Shown here: piece by piece, positions 36,383-50,010 of the stretch
Layout of the letters: each line of letters begins with the position of its first letter
Numbering within the stretch: position 1 is the first letter of the stretch
Assembly: GCF_964340395.1 (NCBI RefSeq)
Contig: NC_135564.1
Span: 267,501 to 329,500, forward strand
Origin: Glandiceps talaboti
Lineage: Eukaryota > Hemichordata > Enteropneusta > Spengelidae
Length of the DNA: 62,000 bases
Direction of reading: 5' to 3'
Position numbers and translations under genes: made by a program
The notes under the pieces: generated by a model
The model's database searches: none
What the model was told of the DNA's origin: nothing
The model's input: only the letters and a program-made list of their open reading frames with translations

Positions 36383-39300
36383 AATGGCAATGGACATGAA
36401 AATAATAAATACATTGTAAAGCAAAGTGAAACTACAGGTAACGTCTTTTATTCAATCAGATTTCAGATTGCAATGAATAATATGGAAACATACAGTGTCA
36501 CACACAAATAGAACATATGCTGTACCTTAACCTGTGCAGAGCTGTACACACTATAGTGCAGGAAAGAACATGAGGCCTTAAATTTTCATAAGGGTGTACA
36601 CATTTATACAAAATACATTTACAATGTGTACTGGGTGTATGTACATATGGTGAAATACAAAATGTATGTGCTTCATCCTTTCAAAAAATAAATAGACAAT
36701 GAAGGTAAAGGGTACATTTCAAACTTCAGTACTTACCCAAGATTCAATATACAATATGATATAATTATACATATAATTATGTGATTTACATTTAATAATC
36801 ATTTGTATATATATTTAATATTTTCTTTCCTTCTTTTTATTTGAATTAGTATTTGACTATAGTCTCTTCAAAGAGAATAATATCAACAAGGTACATGTGT
36901 ATCATTATGAAATGAAATGTCAACAAAGTCTTATTTCTGTCATCATTATAAAACGAGATGGAATATGCACACATTAATCAGATTTTTTTTAAATATGATT
37001 AATATGTGTCGGCCTATGTCTACAAGAGATTTGAATTACAAGTGGTAATTTCAGATAAGTGATTACCATGGCAACCCATTAGATGTAATAGAATATCTTA
37101 ATTTGAATCGAATGATCAATCTCATATTAGGGTACATATCATACATGTACATATAGACACTATAACAAAGTGATGGCTAGGAAATCCACAACTCACATTT
37201 TACACACCGTTACCATGGTAAAGAGGACATGACTAACTACATACATTCTATACTGACCAGTACAAATCCTTGCAGACCAAGAATGTGTGTCAGAGCAGTT
37301 CCAGTTATCATATGTACTCTAAATTTCAACACTTTTGATATGTTAATATTTCATACATTTATTGATAAGACAACTGTGATATTACATATTTTAACATTTA
37401 TATGTAGCGTTGGAAAAAATCTTCAAAAAAATAAAATCATTAAGGACTTCAAATTACCAAGTAACTCATCTAAAAAACACAGACTGTCTGACCAAAACTG
37501 CTAAAATATATCAATCAACCATGGCTTTAAAGATGCTATACATTGTATACATGTACACACCCATACTGACTTGAAAACAATGTTTAATACAATACTACAT
37601 ACATGATATGTATATGTACATCATGTATCAATTGAAACACAATATTCAGAGACTGCCCTGAACTGTAAATGTAAATGTTTTCTCATGTGTACTGCTTTAT
37701 CATAGCCTATCACCACAAACACATGGAACAAGCAATGTTGTCCACATTGTCTGTGACTTTTCACAACTCAGGGTGAATATTTGACAGGCATGGGTCATTA
37801 CAGTGTTACCCTGAAGACATGTTTGAGGCTTGATCTGTAGAGTACTGACATTATCTTAGTACAAAATGAGACTTAATGCTGATATCCACATTTCCAGGGA
37901 TATCTTAACTTAGTATGAGATTTGATGCTGATTGAGTCTGAAGTCTGATGCCCAAAAACAGTTTACAAGTACTGTAACAATTTGTATGAAGCTGCACACT
38001 GTGAATTCACTACTTTATTTGTAATTTTTAAATAACTATATGTATCTATATATATGTATATATTTGCACATACCCGTTTTTACATTTGCACATACATATT
38101 TTTAGTTATCATGGTTTTTTGTTAAGGACAGGTTAAAGCAGTTAAAATGTGCCCTAATTCCCTGCAGGTATTGGTATATCCCTTTTCTATTCTCTAACAG
38201 CAGTATTAAAAGTGTTTTCAACCCAGATCCCTGTAACAAATTACAAGGCTTGGAACACTTCCATTGAGGGTTCTATGTACTTTGCAAATACACACAAAGT
38301 AACTAGCAGAGTAGCGAAAAAGTTACAAAAGTTTGTTTGAAATCTGTATGAGTACTCTTCTATGAATGCAAATACTAACAAAGTTCTTCAGAAAACTTTC
38401 ATTTTCAAATTCAAGATGCATACAGTAGATGTAAATGATAATTCTACTCAGGTATAGTGTAGTCATCTGCAATCAACACTGAAATTTGTCACATCGTCAT
38501 TGAAGTGTGCATCTGATACCAACAACTGATAAAAATCAAGAGTCAAAATCCCACTCAGCATTCAAGAATGTAATACTATTGTGTTAACCTTTTTACCTAC
38601 ATTGTACTATGGCACACCTAGTAAGATGTACTTACATGAAGTAATCATCAAAGATCATTACAGTTTTTCTCTTGGTTTCTCTCTGTTTTAATTCACATAT
38701 ATACTGTGTGATACAGTATATTGTGGTCAGTATTTTCTTCTTGAAAGATTTCCATTCATCTAGACTTCAGCACTTTTTGTATAACACTTCTATTGATTTG
38801 ACAACAGCTACACATAAAGTTGAACCAAAAGAAACAGTATATCAACTGGGATTTAATTTAGACAGAAACATGACAAATGGCCAAAGAACGTTACAATACA
38901 AAATTAGGTATTCAACAATATAAACGTTTGCGATATTGAATATTCTCTATTTTTACATCAACTTACAGATTAAAGCCATTCACACAATCTTGAATACGCT
39001 ATGAAACAAAATCTGACATTTAAATACAGACAAGCTATAAAGCAAACTTCAATTTACTGACATTTTCATTGAATATAGTGATGTACAGCTAGCATCCTTT
39101 CAGTGAAAGTACTTTCATGGGTACAGTAATATAATTGTTGTTGTTAAAAGGACTCAGTCTGACATGAAAATGCTATCAACTTTAAGTTAGCACTTCAATC
39201 CTACACATTTAGTTAAGCTATGCTTTCAGCGTTATTGATCTTTAAAAGCTCTGGCCAAAATGCTTGCAACAGATGGGGTACTTATTTGAAAGCATAAGTC

Positions 39301-40335
39301 TAGCACCACATCATTTGGATTATGCCATGAATAGTTGACAATACTGTCAAACTCAGTTTTTGACATCTGTGGTTATCATAGACCAGAAATTATAATAAGC
39401 TGGCACTATCCTTTTTATTATTTATGTACTACTACACACCAGGATATACATTCATAAAGATTAACATACCTTAGTACTGCTGTATAATGGTTGCAGTTAT
39501 TTTGATTTGTTGTTCACATTTTCCTTATATTTTCAAGAAATAATACAATGTAGTGCGAAACTCAATCTACAAGTTGAACACGAATGCTAAAAAGAATTAT
39601 ATATATATGTTCAATACTACCTTTGTAAATGCATTATTCAGATGTGCTTTCTGAATGTTTTGTTTTTTTCTAACCATGAGACTCTCCACAGCAGTAAGGA
39701 AGACAATGTACCATATAAACTGTAAACATTACATTCCTTACAAAAAACAATGCAGTGTATTCCTACCACATATCCAACCTGTTACATGTAATTCTTGAGA
39801 GTATATTCACCTGTAGATATAAGTTCTAGCACATTACACAACTAGCTGCTACATACTAGTAAATATCCAATTCAAGCCTAAATTTTTAACTGGCTATAGG
39901 CTCGTATGTTGAATGATTGATCTGGTATCATTCAGAACACATTCACCAACCTCAATTTCTTATCCCATATTGCCTGCTACTTTTTTCATACTAACAGTTA
40001 TTGCTATCACATACACATGTTGCAGTGAATCATGGCTTATGTTCTGCACACATGTGCAAGCAAGCAGTCCATTATTAAAAGAACCCTGAAGAGAACCATA
40101 TGGAAGAGAGTAGCAATGTAATATTTTTTTAAAGAGCAGTCAGTTTGAGCGATGGAAATAGAGTTAATAAAGACATCTTGCCGCTTTCACCACGTCAGAT
40201 TTTAATCAGATTGGTTTGAATGGTACTGGCTTGGTGTTATACATACTGAGTGCAGTACTCCAACAGGTAACATTACATGACTCAACTCACCCAACAGGAA
40301 CAAACATGTAGAACCGTGTTAAGGACTAAATTCAA
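36383..40335. other. AT-rich stretch, no gene recognised
   Basis: The longest featureless block. A small duplication of TTTGCACATAC lies near 38063 and 38083, an ATATATAT run near 39597, and one copy of GATTTTAATCAGATTG at 40198-40213. No convincing coding or transposon structure is seen. Confidence 0.5.
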
Positions 40336-40670
40336 TGAGGAGTCATTATGGGTGAATGGTTAGAACTTAAGAGTGGCCGGCTTGGAATCGGCAGGTTGCA
40401 GGTTCAAGACCCATCACTGCTCTTTAAAAATCTGAGCGGCTAAAGTCCTTGGGCAAGATTTGAACCACGACTGTGCCTCAGTCAACCCAGCTATATAATT
40501 GGGTACCTGGTAGGATAGAGCTTGCAATGTGAATGCTTTAATCCTATGCACTTATAAAGGCTGCAATGGATTGTATGCTCCCCAGGGAGTTGAAGTATAA
40601 AGAGCTGTTGTGCCACTATACATGCATATAGATCCATGCCAGGGTATAATAATTATAAAGCAATTTGAGC
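40336..40670 (+). mobile_element. SINE family S, copy 1 (tRNA-derived head)
   Basis: The head holds an A-box-like TGGGTGAATGG (40349-40359) and a B box GGTTCAAGACC (40401-40411) that fits the pol III consensus GGTTCRANNCC. The body continues CTTGGGCAAG, TGTGCCTCAGTCAACCCAGC, ATTGGGTACCTGG, TTGCAATGTGAATGCTTTAA and GGCTGCAATGGATTGTATG, towards a GGGTATAATAATTATAAAG end. CTTGGGCAAG...CCTCAG...TGGGTACC wording resembles, from memory, the central and 3' domains of widespread metazoan SINEs mobilised by L2/CR1-type LINEs. A 5'-truncated sister lies at 34475-34712 on minus. Confidence 0.85.
40349..40411 (+). promoter_or_regulatory. Internal RNA polymerase III promoter of the SINE (A and B boxes)
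   Basis: TGGGTGAATGG is a partial A-box match. GGTTCAAGACC at 40401-40411 is a full B-box match about 50 bases downstream, the usual tRNA-like spacing. It belongs to the SINE rather than to a functional tRNA gene, since no cloverleaf can be closed. Confidence 0.7.
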
Positions 40671-43587
40671 ACAAACCAACATTATTATCATTAATCTAAA
40701 GCAATCCCATTCTCAATGAAGTATTAACTTCTAAACCAATAGACAAGTGATAGTGGGGCTACCTTGATATTGGTTCAGAGCTTAGTAACAAGTATTATAT
40801 ATATAGTCCACGACAATTTCAATACTATAGTCAAACTGAATTTCCACTTCAAATATGAAACTATATCCAATATTATAGTGTACCTGGTCTAGTATCTTAC
40901 AAAATGTACATGCAGCTATGACATTTGTGCAGCACAAATATGTTTGACAGATTTAATATGTGAATAATACAACACTTGTCTAGACTAAGTTCTACACTGT
41001 ACATATACATGATATATATGATGTATTATTATGTACCACTGCTTTGTTTTAGTATCAGATTCTACATACAACCTGGAATGAACTCCAGGTACATTAACTT
41101 TGAATGGATTTTATAAGTATGGTATTTTAGGAAGTATCACCACAGCAAAAATCCACAGACATGGGCATCAAGACTGAACTGAGGTTTTAAGCACTGACTA
41201 CATTTGCATCTTGATAAAGGTGTCAACAATTAGCAGTAACAACAAATAAAATTCTGATCAACTTATTGTTTCCTGTATATCAATTAATTTAGGAATAGAA
41301 CACCAGTAAAAACATTTTGGGGGGGGAGACTCAATAAGTTTGAAAATCATAATTAATTTGACTTTTATAGAAAACATAAAAGCCTGAAACATGTACAATC
41401 TACTCAACCATCCTGTGTATGATAAATCACTAATGTATGGTGACAGTCCTTTTATCTGTAAATGGATTAGGAAAGGAAATAAACTGAAGGTATTTTAATT
41501 TTGTATCTCCAAATTGACCTCACATTTCACTAGGGAATTGATGACATAAAGCTTTTAGGTTAACTTAATTTCCTATTCCCTACCATTCTAATATAATGGG
41601 GCTTTATTAATAGCATTTATTTTATTTCATCAATGCGACAGAGAAAAGACAAAGTATAATATAAAATTATGGTTAAATTTAAATTCATATCAATATGTAT
41701 CATCCCTTCTCATCATGTTAGGTGGCCCTATGATTCTCATCTTATACGAACAGCTGGATTATGAGAAAAGTATCAATATCTTGTCTCAACTGGATGATGT
41801 CAGTTTGTCATGAATTATTAATAAACTACATGTTTGGTTTGTGACAACATAAATCTCGAAATGAGGAAATTACAGTTTTCTTTCTCTGATTAATAATATA
41901 TTATCTTTCTAACTTGTAAATTATTTCATTTTTGCACATAACATTGTGAGTCAATTGTCTGTTGGGTTTGAAATGATTTGTAGTTTTTATACTCTCATTT
42001 ACAAGAAGGCATATGTGTTCAAGATACACGTAGCTATCATCTGTCTATTGGCATTGTTATACTCTGAAGTGCACAGTTGTGAAGAATAACTGTTTGACAA
42101 GGCTAGCAATGTGACTAGCTCTTTGGCTGGCACTAACACAACACCTCATCAGCATCATGTGCTAGCAGCTGGAAGGGTAGCACCTGCACTATATGGGTTA
42201 TAGCCCAATGTTAATACCAACCAAGCCCAGTGCAAAATCAGATTGATACTAGCCAGGTTGTCAAAATCAGAAACTCAAGTCATTGTTCTGTTAAATAGCC
42301 TAAAGACTGTCACTGGTTTCCAAATCTAGTGTTTATGGAGGACTGCTAGAATTAAAAGCCAATGATATTAAGTCTCTGGGCTACCTCTCTACATTTGAAA
42401 ATCAATGATAAGACTATATGATGTGCATACTATATCATGTTGTCAGTGATACTGATAGACACTTATTACAGGGCTAGTGTATCATAATTATTTCTAGTAA
42501 ATCAACAACCAAGTCATACCAGTAGACTAGCTATATTAAAACTGGTTCAGTATAGAACCTACTGACATACATTGTAAATCTGAAACTTTGCCTTTCCTGT
42601 GATTGCCCTACATTGGACCTACTGAATGTTGTACGGATAGTGTTTCATGTTCACAGCTGGTTAATAAAGATGCTGACAGACATGTAAAAGATCCAACTGA
42701 GAGATAATGAGCTGCATATGCTGCTGGAATATCTTTCAACACTAGTGTACACACACACACACACACCATACAGAATCAGATTCTACAATGTTGCTGAAGC
42801 CTAATACACAAAACTCACAATATGTTATTTCATCTTTCTATAGATTAGATTCTGATTTTCCTTAGATACATAGATAACAACTTCAACAACCTTCACTAAT
42901 CAGTTTGGATATACAGTACATGTAATATTCAAGCAGATTATTTCATAATGGCTTTCTAGTGGTACCAGTTCAATGCCAGTATTAATTGGGTGGTATAAAC
43001 TTGCTGTCAGTATTGTGTTGACCCCTGACCCCTAGGTGTTACATCCTTGCTGATTTATCACAGACTTGCCATTTCACACAATATTGCAGCTGTCAGTCAT
43101 AGAGGTGTTACATGTACATACACACAGATTGCCAGTGAGAATTTGGTGAAAATTACATGTAGTGATATCAATTACTTTCCATAAACAACACACATAGCTC
43201 AATGTTACTGATATGTTGACCTAACTTTGTCAAGTACAAAATGTAGAATAATACACAAGATATTGTACTTTTCTAAATGTAGTCATAAATTCATATTTTT
43301 CTTTTCATTTTGTTATTTTGCTTTTGTTTATCTTTTTCAAATGGTTGTTTATGGCAAAGATCTACAACAGGCAAATACATTTATAAGTATATATACACAT
43401 AATATATAATTAAAGATCAATCTGCCCTTCAGTTTTTCAATAAAGCCCAAGGTTAATTTTACCAAATATAACATTCTTGATCCAATACATATGTCAATGA
43501 ATGAGATCGAACCAGTTTCTTCAAGGTTTTTTTTGCTCTGTCTTGCACACTCAGATGCATGCAAATACATTGTACACATACACATAC
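40671..43587. other. AT-rich stretch, no gene recognised
   Basis: An (AC)9 run lies near 42749-42767 and a GGGGGGGAG run near 41320. Nothing else is recognised. Confidence 0.5.
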
Positions 43588-43605
43588 ATAGACACAGACA
43601 CAGAC

Positions 43606-43666
<61 letters not shown>

Positions 43667-43757
43667 GACAGAGACAGACAGTCAGTCAGTCAGACACAGA
43701 CACAGACACAGACACAGACACAGACACAGACACAGACACAGACACAGACACAGACAG
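43588..43757. repeat. Compound (CAGA)n / (CAGACA)n microsatellite
   Basis: CAGACA hexamers lead into a pure (CAGA) run of about 15 units, then CAGAGA, CAGT and a final run of about 12 CAGACA hexamers. Open frames of TDTDTD and RHRHRH type are translations of it. Confidence 0.98.
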
Positions 43758-43849
43758 CAATGCTTATAGCAATATTGAGTACTGAACCTGTATTATATTT
43801 GTGCTAAGAAAAAAAGCAGTAGTACATGGTCACCACATACTGGAAGGCC

Positions 43850-43930
43850 ATAGTCTAGTTCCAATACGGTATTGTTATGATTTACACCTCTTCTCGCATG
43901 TTTAGTTAGAGACCACATTGGCATCCAAAC
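43850..43930 (+). repeat. Dispersed repeat family 1, copy 2
   Basis: It matches 4145-4225 through GTCTAG, a CCAATACGGTATTGTTATGATTT-like block and GACCACATTGGCATCCA. Like copy 1, it sits beside a tandem repeat (here CAGA, there the 38-bp array), though about 100 bases separate them here. Confidence 0.65.
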
Positions 43931-43939
43931 TAGGAAGGC

Positions 43940-44480
43940 CATGGTTAAAGTACATAAACCTTCAAACTTTTTATCCAAATGTTAGCACTGAATTATCTGG
44001 AATCTCTTTATAATGGATAATGTATACAGTATTGAAACTATAAATGATCAGAGTGACTTTTATAAACAACGACAATTATAATGAAACCAAAAATGTATTA
44101 TATGTCAAATCAACATGTTTGGATTCTCATAGCAAAAGTAAATAATTATGTGGAAGCACTGTATACAGTGCAAAGTAATATTCAAATGATCAAAAATACA
44201 CCAAATCTTCAGACTGCTAATCTAAACACGGAAATTACTTTCAAACAAGAAAATTATGTAGCCTTTCTCTGTTATGCATACTAGTTAAAACGACAGCATC
44301 ACACCAATACAGGTCCATAGTGACTTAGACCACCAGGTAGTTTCATTAAATCAAAATGACAAAAAAAAACCATAAAAATGTTCAAACTTCTACTCCAAAT
44401 GTTTGCATCAAATAATGGAAAGAAATTATGTTTAATTTCTATGAGTAATGTGTACAGATAAAAGACAATACTGCTAAACA
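43940..44480. repeat. Diverged relatives of the 97-bp repeat
   Basis: CCTTCAAACTTTTTATCCAA-ATGTTAGCACT near 43968 and GTTCAAACTTCTACTCCAA-ATGTTTGCATC near 44380 resemble the core of the 97-bp pair (GTTTCTGATCCTAATGTTTG). This implies an older, longer array with a period near 200-400 bp. Confidence 0.45.
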
Positions 44481-44562
44481 ATAACTTAAGAACAGAGTGC
44501 CTTAGATGTACATGTACATGTACCCCCGGTATGTAGTAGTTTCACTAATACGTTTCATGGAC

Positions 44563-44760
44563 TTTAAATACAAATGACTAAAAACAAGTTTCTGATCCTA
44601 ATGTTTGCACTCTCACATCAAAAGGGAATTATCATGGCCATGAGAAGAGCATTAAAATATTTAAATACAAATGACTAAAAACAAGTTTCTGATCCTAATG
44701 TTTGCACTCTCACATCAAAAGGGAATTATCATGGTCATAAGAAGAGCATTAAAATATTTA
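44563..44760. repeat. 97-bp tandem duplication, 2 copies
   Basis: Copy 1 starts TTTAAATACAAATGACTAAA at 44563 and copy 2 at 44660. They differ only at GGCCATGAG versus GGTCATAAG, so the duplication is recent. Confidence 0.97.
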
Positions 44761-45782
44761 CAGTAAGAGGATAAACATATAAATGTGACTCCAAGCATTT
44801 GACAAAGGTACAGTCTGGCAAACACATGTATTTGTATAGTTGCAGCGGTTTTTCCTTTGTTCTGCTAATACCCACAGCTAAGTTGATTATCTATGAAGAT
44901 GAGATATTGAGACAAAATCAATAAGAGCCATCAAGTACTTAGTGTTTGTCAAGTGTAAAAACCCAAACTACAGACTCACATGTACTTGACTAATTGATTT
45001 CTCAGTAATGTCAACTTCTAGTATCAACATTTTCAGTAAAGTGTATTGCTTTCTAACAATACATTGACTTATTATAGTATCAGCACTTATTCTAACCAAT
45101 GTATGGTTTGTGGTGGCTTTATAAACTTATTGCTTTTGACTTCCTACTCTGATGTTTTCTTTCAATTAATTTCTCTTGAATTAAAAAGGAAAGGAAGCAT
45201 ACCTTGGTTGAATTAAATAAACAAAAAGGTCTGCCATCAGGATGACTGCATGGCTTTCATATCATTCACTTGACTTTTCACAGTATTACTAGACGTCCAC
45301 CATATTCATTAAAGGCCTATGACTCAATCCCAGGTTCTTGCACGAGTTCAATCTTATCAGAAGAACCATGAGGATTATATTGGATAATTCTTGTATTCTG
45401 GACCAAGTTCCTCTATAGCTCTGCCAGACAACTGGTTTTTTTTACAACTAAACTTTAATCCTAATTTGAACTTTACAACATTACCAACATCCCATCACAC
45501 AAAGCAAGAAGGTCCACTTGTAAATGCTTACCTGCCACTGGTTGTAACATAGGAATTATGTCCTTCTTTCAATAGACCAATGTGAGCATTACAATTACCA
45601 TCATTTCTGTACAAATCTTTGAGATCTGAGCAAAGCAGGTCTCTAGTAGATGGAGACTAGATTCAGAATTTATTTAACATACCATGAACAGTTGTAAACT
45701 AAACTTATACAAACATACATGCAGATCTTGGTATTTCCATCACAATCCTACAAACTCTCTAGACAAAACAGAGCTGACCTAT
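44761..45782. other. AT-rich stretch with dispersed repeat family 2
   Basis: The second copy of family 2 lies at 45308-45470. Nothing else is recognised. Confidence 0.5.
45308..45470. repeat. Dispersed repeat family 2, copy 2
   Basis: See 19511-19680 for the aligned blocks. Both copies end in a TATAGCTCTGC(T/C)AGA block followed by a short G- or T-rich run and TTTGTTCCTAATC / TTTAATCCTAATT text. Confidence 0.7.
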
Positions 45783-46375
45783 ACTTTAACCCTTGGTGAG
45801 AAACACTTCATAGCCACTGTAGTTAATTGTGAACCAAGCCAGCTGAGTTGTAGAATACACACGCACCCTGTATTAAATTAACCATCCTACACTCAATTCC
45901 ACTAGAAACACACTTCGTGACTAGTGTAGCTAGGAACCAAGCTGAGTTGTAGATATAAGATTTGATGATACACACACACAAATTAAGTTACACTAGAAAC
46001 ACACTTTGGGGCCAGTGTATCATTGCGCCAGCTGAGTTGTAGATAGAAGATTTGATAAACACTCTTAGTCTATAAACTGTTATTTAGCTTTACCTAGAAA
46101 CACACTTTGTGTTGGCCAGTATTTAGTTATGAACCAAACTAGACAAGTTGAAATGTAAGACTTAATGATAGTAATCGATACACACTCATCATGCCATACA
46201 TTTACAGTGTATTTAATACCCAGGAACATCAAATGAACTGATAACTTTCATTCACTATCTATACACTATTTTTAAACTTACCAAGAGTCCAAGGAACACA
46301 CTTTGTCAGCAGTGTAGCTATGAACCAAGCCAGCTGAGTTGTAAATACAATACTTGATACACAGTCACTCTGTAC
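45783..46375. repeat. Old tandem repeat, ~90-170-bp units, about 5 copies
   Basis: The phrase GAAACACACTTTGTG, then CAGTGTAGCTATGAACCAAG, then CAGCTGAGTTGTAGATA and TTGATGATACACAC recurs near 45800, 45903, 45993, 46096 and 46292. Units differ by many substitutions and indels, and the first and last keep the CCAGCTGAGTTGTA core best. Confidence 0.85.
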
Positions 46376-47756
46376 ACTATTATGTCTGAGTCTGCAATGA
46401 TATCAACAATACAGACAGCATTGATTTAGTGGTTGAACACAAAGCACTGATTTAGTGGATTATAATCACACTCAATCTGTCATCAAACCCTCATAGTTTG
46501 GTTTTGTGGGTGCATACACACATGGAGGTTAAAAGGCACTACAAGCATTGTAATATAAACACATAACTGTACCACAAGACAAACATAATTTACAACCAAA
46601 ACACTTCAAGGTGGTTTGGATAGTTGACTGGACTAAACATAATGCAAACACTCATTGATGACACTGAAGTAAAGGCAAGGACAAGAATGAAAATTTACTT
46701 TGGTCACCATAAAGAAGTAAAGTTATGCAAGTCAAAGTGTCACCTACCTTCAGCACTTACAGGAATATGTTCCTGATGGTATTGTGTTGTGTTACATTAA
46801 TATTTGAAATATGTGGATAAGTGGTATAAATATGGTATTTGTTGCACTGGTGAAAATGTTGAAATCTTTCCCCTACAGCAAAGTGTCATTTACAGAAAAT
46901 CACATTCAGTAAATACCACAGCATGATACTAATACTACACTATACCAATGACATTACAAGTAGCAAGTTCCAGCCCATGATTTTGTGACAACGATTAATA
47001 CAACTGAATTATATAACAATACAATTACATGTATATTCTTTTGTAATGTAAATGTTTTATGCTGACTCCATCATTTCTCCCAGGGAAACACTGGATGGCA
47101 TCAAACAGGTACATACATCACATGTACATGTCCACAGATATAGCACTATATGTGTATGTGAACACAAAGGATAAAGGCTAATGTCAAATTGAAATGAAAA
47201 TATGGGGAGAAAGAAAATTGTCTGGCTGAGATATAGAAAGTTTTTCTAAATAAAAGAATGACATGTACCTAATCCCATTGATAAGGTATCACTATGAGAC
47301 AACTGAGGACTGAATCATGGGCCTTTAAAGACAAAGACTTAAAGAAAGATCTAAAGTTTAAAAGGCTCATATACACTTTTGTATGTGTACATGTTTTATA
47401 CCTGTGGGCTATTAATACCAAACAATTTCTTATGAAACCTTGTGTGGAATACAAAATTCCATTGGGACCTCTTCAAAATGTACAAATAATACAACAGAAG
47501 TCATAAAACCAGGTATATTACACAATTATAGAACTAAATGAAATGGCAAAGATGCAGATATTGTGTAACAAAATATTCCACTTTTAATTTGCCTCCATTA
47601 TACACATGAATGGGTCTATCGTAATTGTTCAATCAACCAGAAATAAATATAGACTCACTAAAACAACCGTGCAATACACATGTATGTACATGTACATGTA
47701 TGATGCAAATGAATGGTAATGTCATACATGGTGTACATGTTGGGATATCATTTTAT
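46376..47756. other. AT-rich stretch, no gene recognised
   Basis: Nothing beyond ACATGTACATG-type runs (near 47120 and 47690) is recognised. Confidence 0.5.
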
Positions 47757-48240
47757 AATTCAGTTATCTGTTTTTATAAGAAGCATGTCCCTTTACAACA
47801 TGTGTATGAAATATAGTATTAACAGTATGGTTTGTCCACAGTGACATGTGGGCTATGAATAATTAACTGTGAAGCATGTCTTCAAACGTGTGTATGGAAA
47901 TCTTTTTCCAGTGACTTGTTATAATCATTTTAAAAATTTGGTTTGACTATATTTATGTAGAGCATGTGTCTGAAAATGACAACAACTTATTTATAGCATG
48001 ATCTGCCTTTGTAAGCTATGATCAATTTATGATTCAGTTATCTGTTTTTATGTGTGGCTTGTCACCCATCCCACAATATTATATCAAAACACAGTATTCA
48101 TTTCATGATTTGTCCACAGGGAGACGTGGACTGTAAATTTAGTTATCCATATTTTGGTGTGGCATGTCACCCCACAATATCAAAACACACTTATTCATTT
48201 CATTATTTATCCACAGTGATATGAGAGCTAATTTATTGAT
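47757..48240. repeat. Old tandem repeat, ~110-bp units, 3-4 copies
   Basis: CAGTTATCTGTTTTTAT...GCATGTC...TTTGTCCACAGTGACATGTG recurs at about 47761, 48035 and 48142 (CATTATTTATCCACAGTGAT at the end). A weaker copy lies near 47868. In the last two units CACCCCACAATATCAAAACA is well kept. Confidence 0.8.
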
Positions 48241-49170
48241 TTTATTTATATTCCTACATCCATCTTCAAGAAGATCACAAGTACATGTACACACATACAT
48301 TACTTGTGTGATGTCGAGACAATGAATAACTGTAGGTTACAGGATATTACATGAATAAAATATGAGCCACAAATGTCACTTTTGGGTTCACCCTGAGGCC
48401 AGCGAATATAAAACATTCCTGTCAATTATTTTGAGGAAACAAAATAAGACAATCATTTGTTGAAGTCAATGTGTTTCCTTTATATGCAAATCCCATCTCT
48501 CTGCACATTTTCATTGGAAGCCCTGAACTGACAAATCATTTTATACAATGTACACCTGAGAAATGATGAATTACACTTTAAAAACAATTTAACAATTGAT
48601 TGTACATTACGTCTACCCAATATTATCTAAATTCTAATTAGAATTCACTGTTAATATCATATTACCTAACTGTATTGTTTGGCAGATTTGGGTCAGTGAT
48701 GTGATAAATCACTGAAGCGTATATATAAAAATCAAGAAACCTATGCTTACTGCAATATTGTACAGTTGTTGTAAGTATTAAAACTTGGTAACTTGAACTG
48801 CATATGAAAAGATAGTTTTCTGTTGTTTCTGACATCATTACAAAAACTTTGTGTCTCCCAAGGCATAAACATACATTATTCATCATTTTCAAATGGGCTC
48901 GTCAAGTAAAGTTACCTTGGGGTCTCAAATGGTTAATTTAGCATCAGTAAAGCTCCCAGTAGTAACAGGAACTGAACTTTCAAATGCTCTGAGAATATCG
49001 CCATAAACTACAGCCTCTTTTCCGGCACCTTCCAACAGGCATCATTATTTCCCAGTGTTGTGGAAGATTATATATTTCACATTTTAATCATTGTCTGCTT
49101 GTAAGAAGATATGCACAGTAAAGGCTGCTATGGAAATTGTTGGATGTATATTAGATCATATTCATAGACA
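48241..49170. other. AT-rich stretch, no gene recognised
   Basis: Nothing is recognised before the 30-bp array. Confidence 0.5.
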
Positions 49171-50010
49171 ATAGAAGGAATACAAAAATATACTGCCACA
49201 TCAGAAGGAATACAAAAATATACTGCCACATCAGATGGAGTACAAAAATATACTGCCACATCAGATGGAGTACAAAAATATACTGCCACATCAGAAGGTA
49301 TACAAAAATATACTGCCACATCAGAAGGAATACAAAAATATACTGCCACATCAGAAGGAATACAAAAATATACTGCCACATCAGAAGGAATACAAAAATA
49401 TACTGCCACATCAGGAGTACAAAAATATACTGCCACATCAGAAGGAATACAAAAATATACTGCCACATCAGAAGGAATACAAAAATATACTGCCACATCA
49501 GAAGGAGTACAAAAATATACTGCCACATCAGAAGGAATACAAAAATATACTGCCACATCAGAAGGAGTACAAAAATATACTGCCACATCAGAAGGAATAC
49601 AAAAATATACTGCCATATCAGAAGGAATACAAAAATATACTGCCACATCAGAAGGAATACAAAAATATACTGCCACATCAGAAGGAATACAAAAATATAC
49701 TGCCACATCAGAAGGAGTACAAAAATATACTGCCACATCAGAAGGAATACAAAAATATACTGCCATATCAGAAGGAATACAAAAATATACTGCCACATCA
49801 GATGGAGTACAAAAATATACTGCCACATCAGAAGGTATACAAAAATATACTGCCACATCAGAAGGAGTACAAAAATATACTGCCACATCAGAAGGAGTAC
49901 AAAAATATACTGCCACATCAGAAGGAGTACAAAAATATACTGCCACATCAGAAGGAGTACAAAAATATACTGCCACATCAGAAGGAGTACAAAAATATAC
50001 TGCCATATCA
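49171..50010. repeat. 30-bp minisatellite, 28 copies
   Basis: The unit is TCAGAAGGAATACAAAAATA plus TACTGCCACA. Variation is confined to a few sites: GAAGG/GATGG, GGAATAC/GGAGTAC/GGTATAC and CCACA/CCATA. One copy near 49411 has lost three bases. Because 30 is a multiple of three, frames stay open in the plus strand (KEYKNILPHQ decapeptide) and in two minus frames (SDVAVYFCTP and LLMWQYIFVF), giving a 321-codon frame. The plus frame is closed by TAG at the first copy, and most minus-frame changes alter residues, so none is supported as a gene. Confidence 0.98.

Noticed and set aside
40337-40420. Functional tRNA gene
   Set aside because: A and B boxes are present, but an acceptor stem and full cloverleaf cannot be formed, and the sequence continues into a SINE body.
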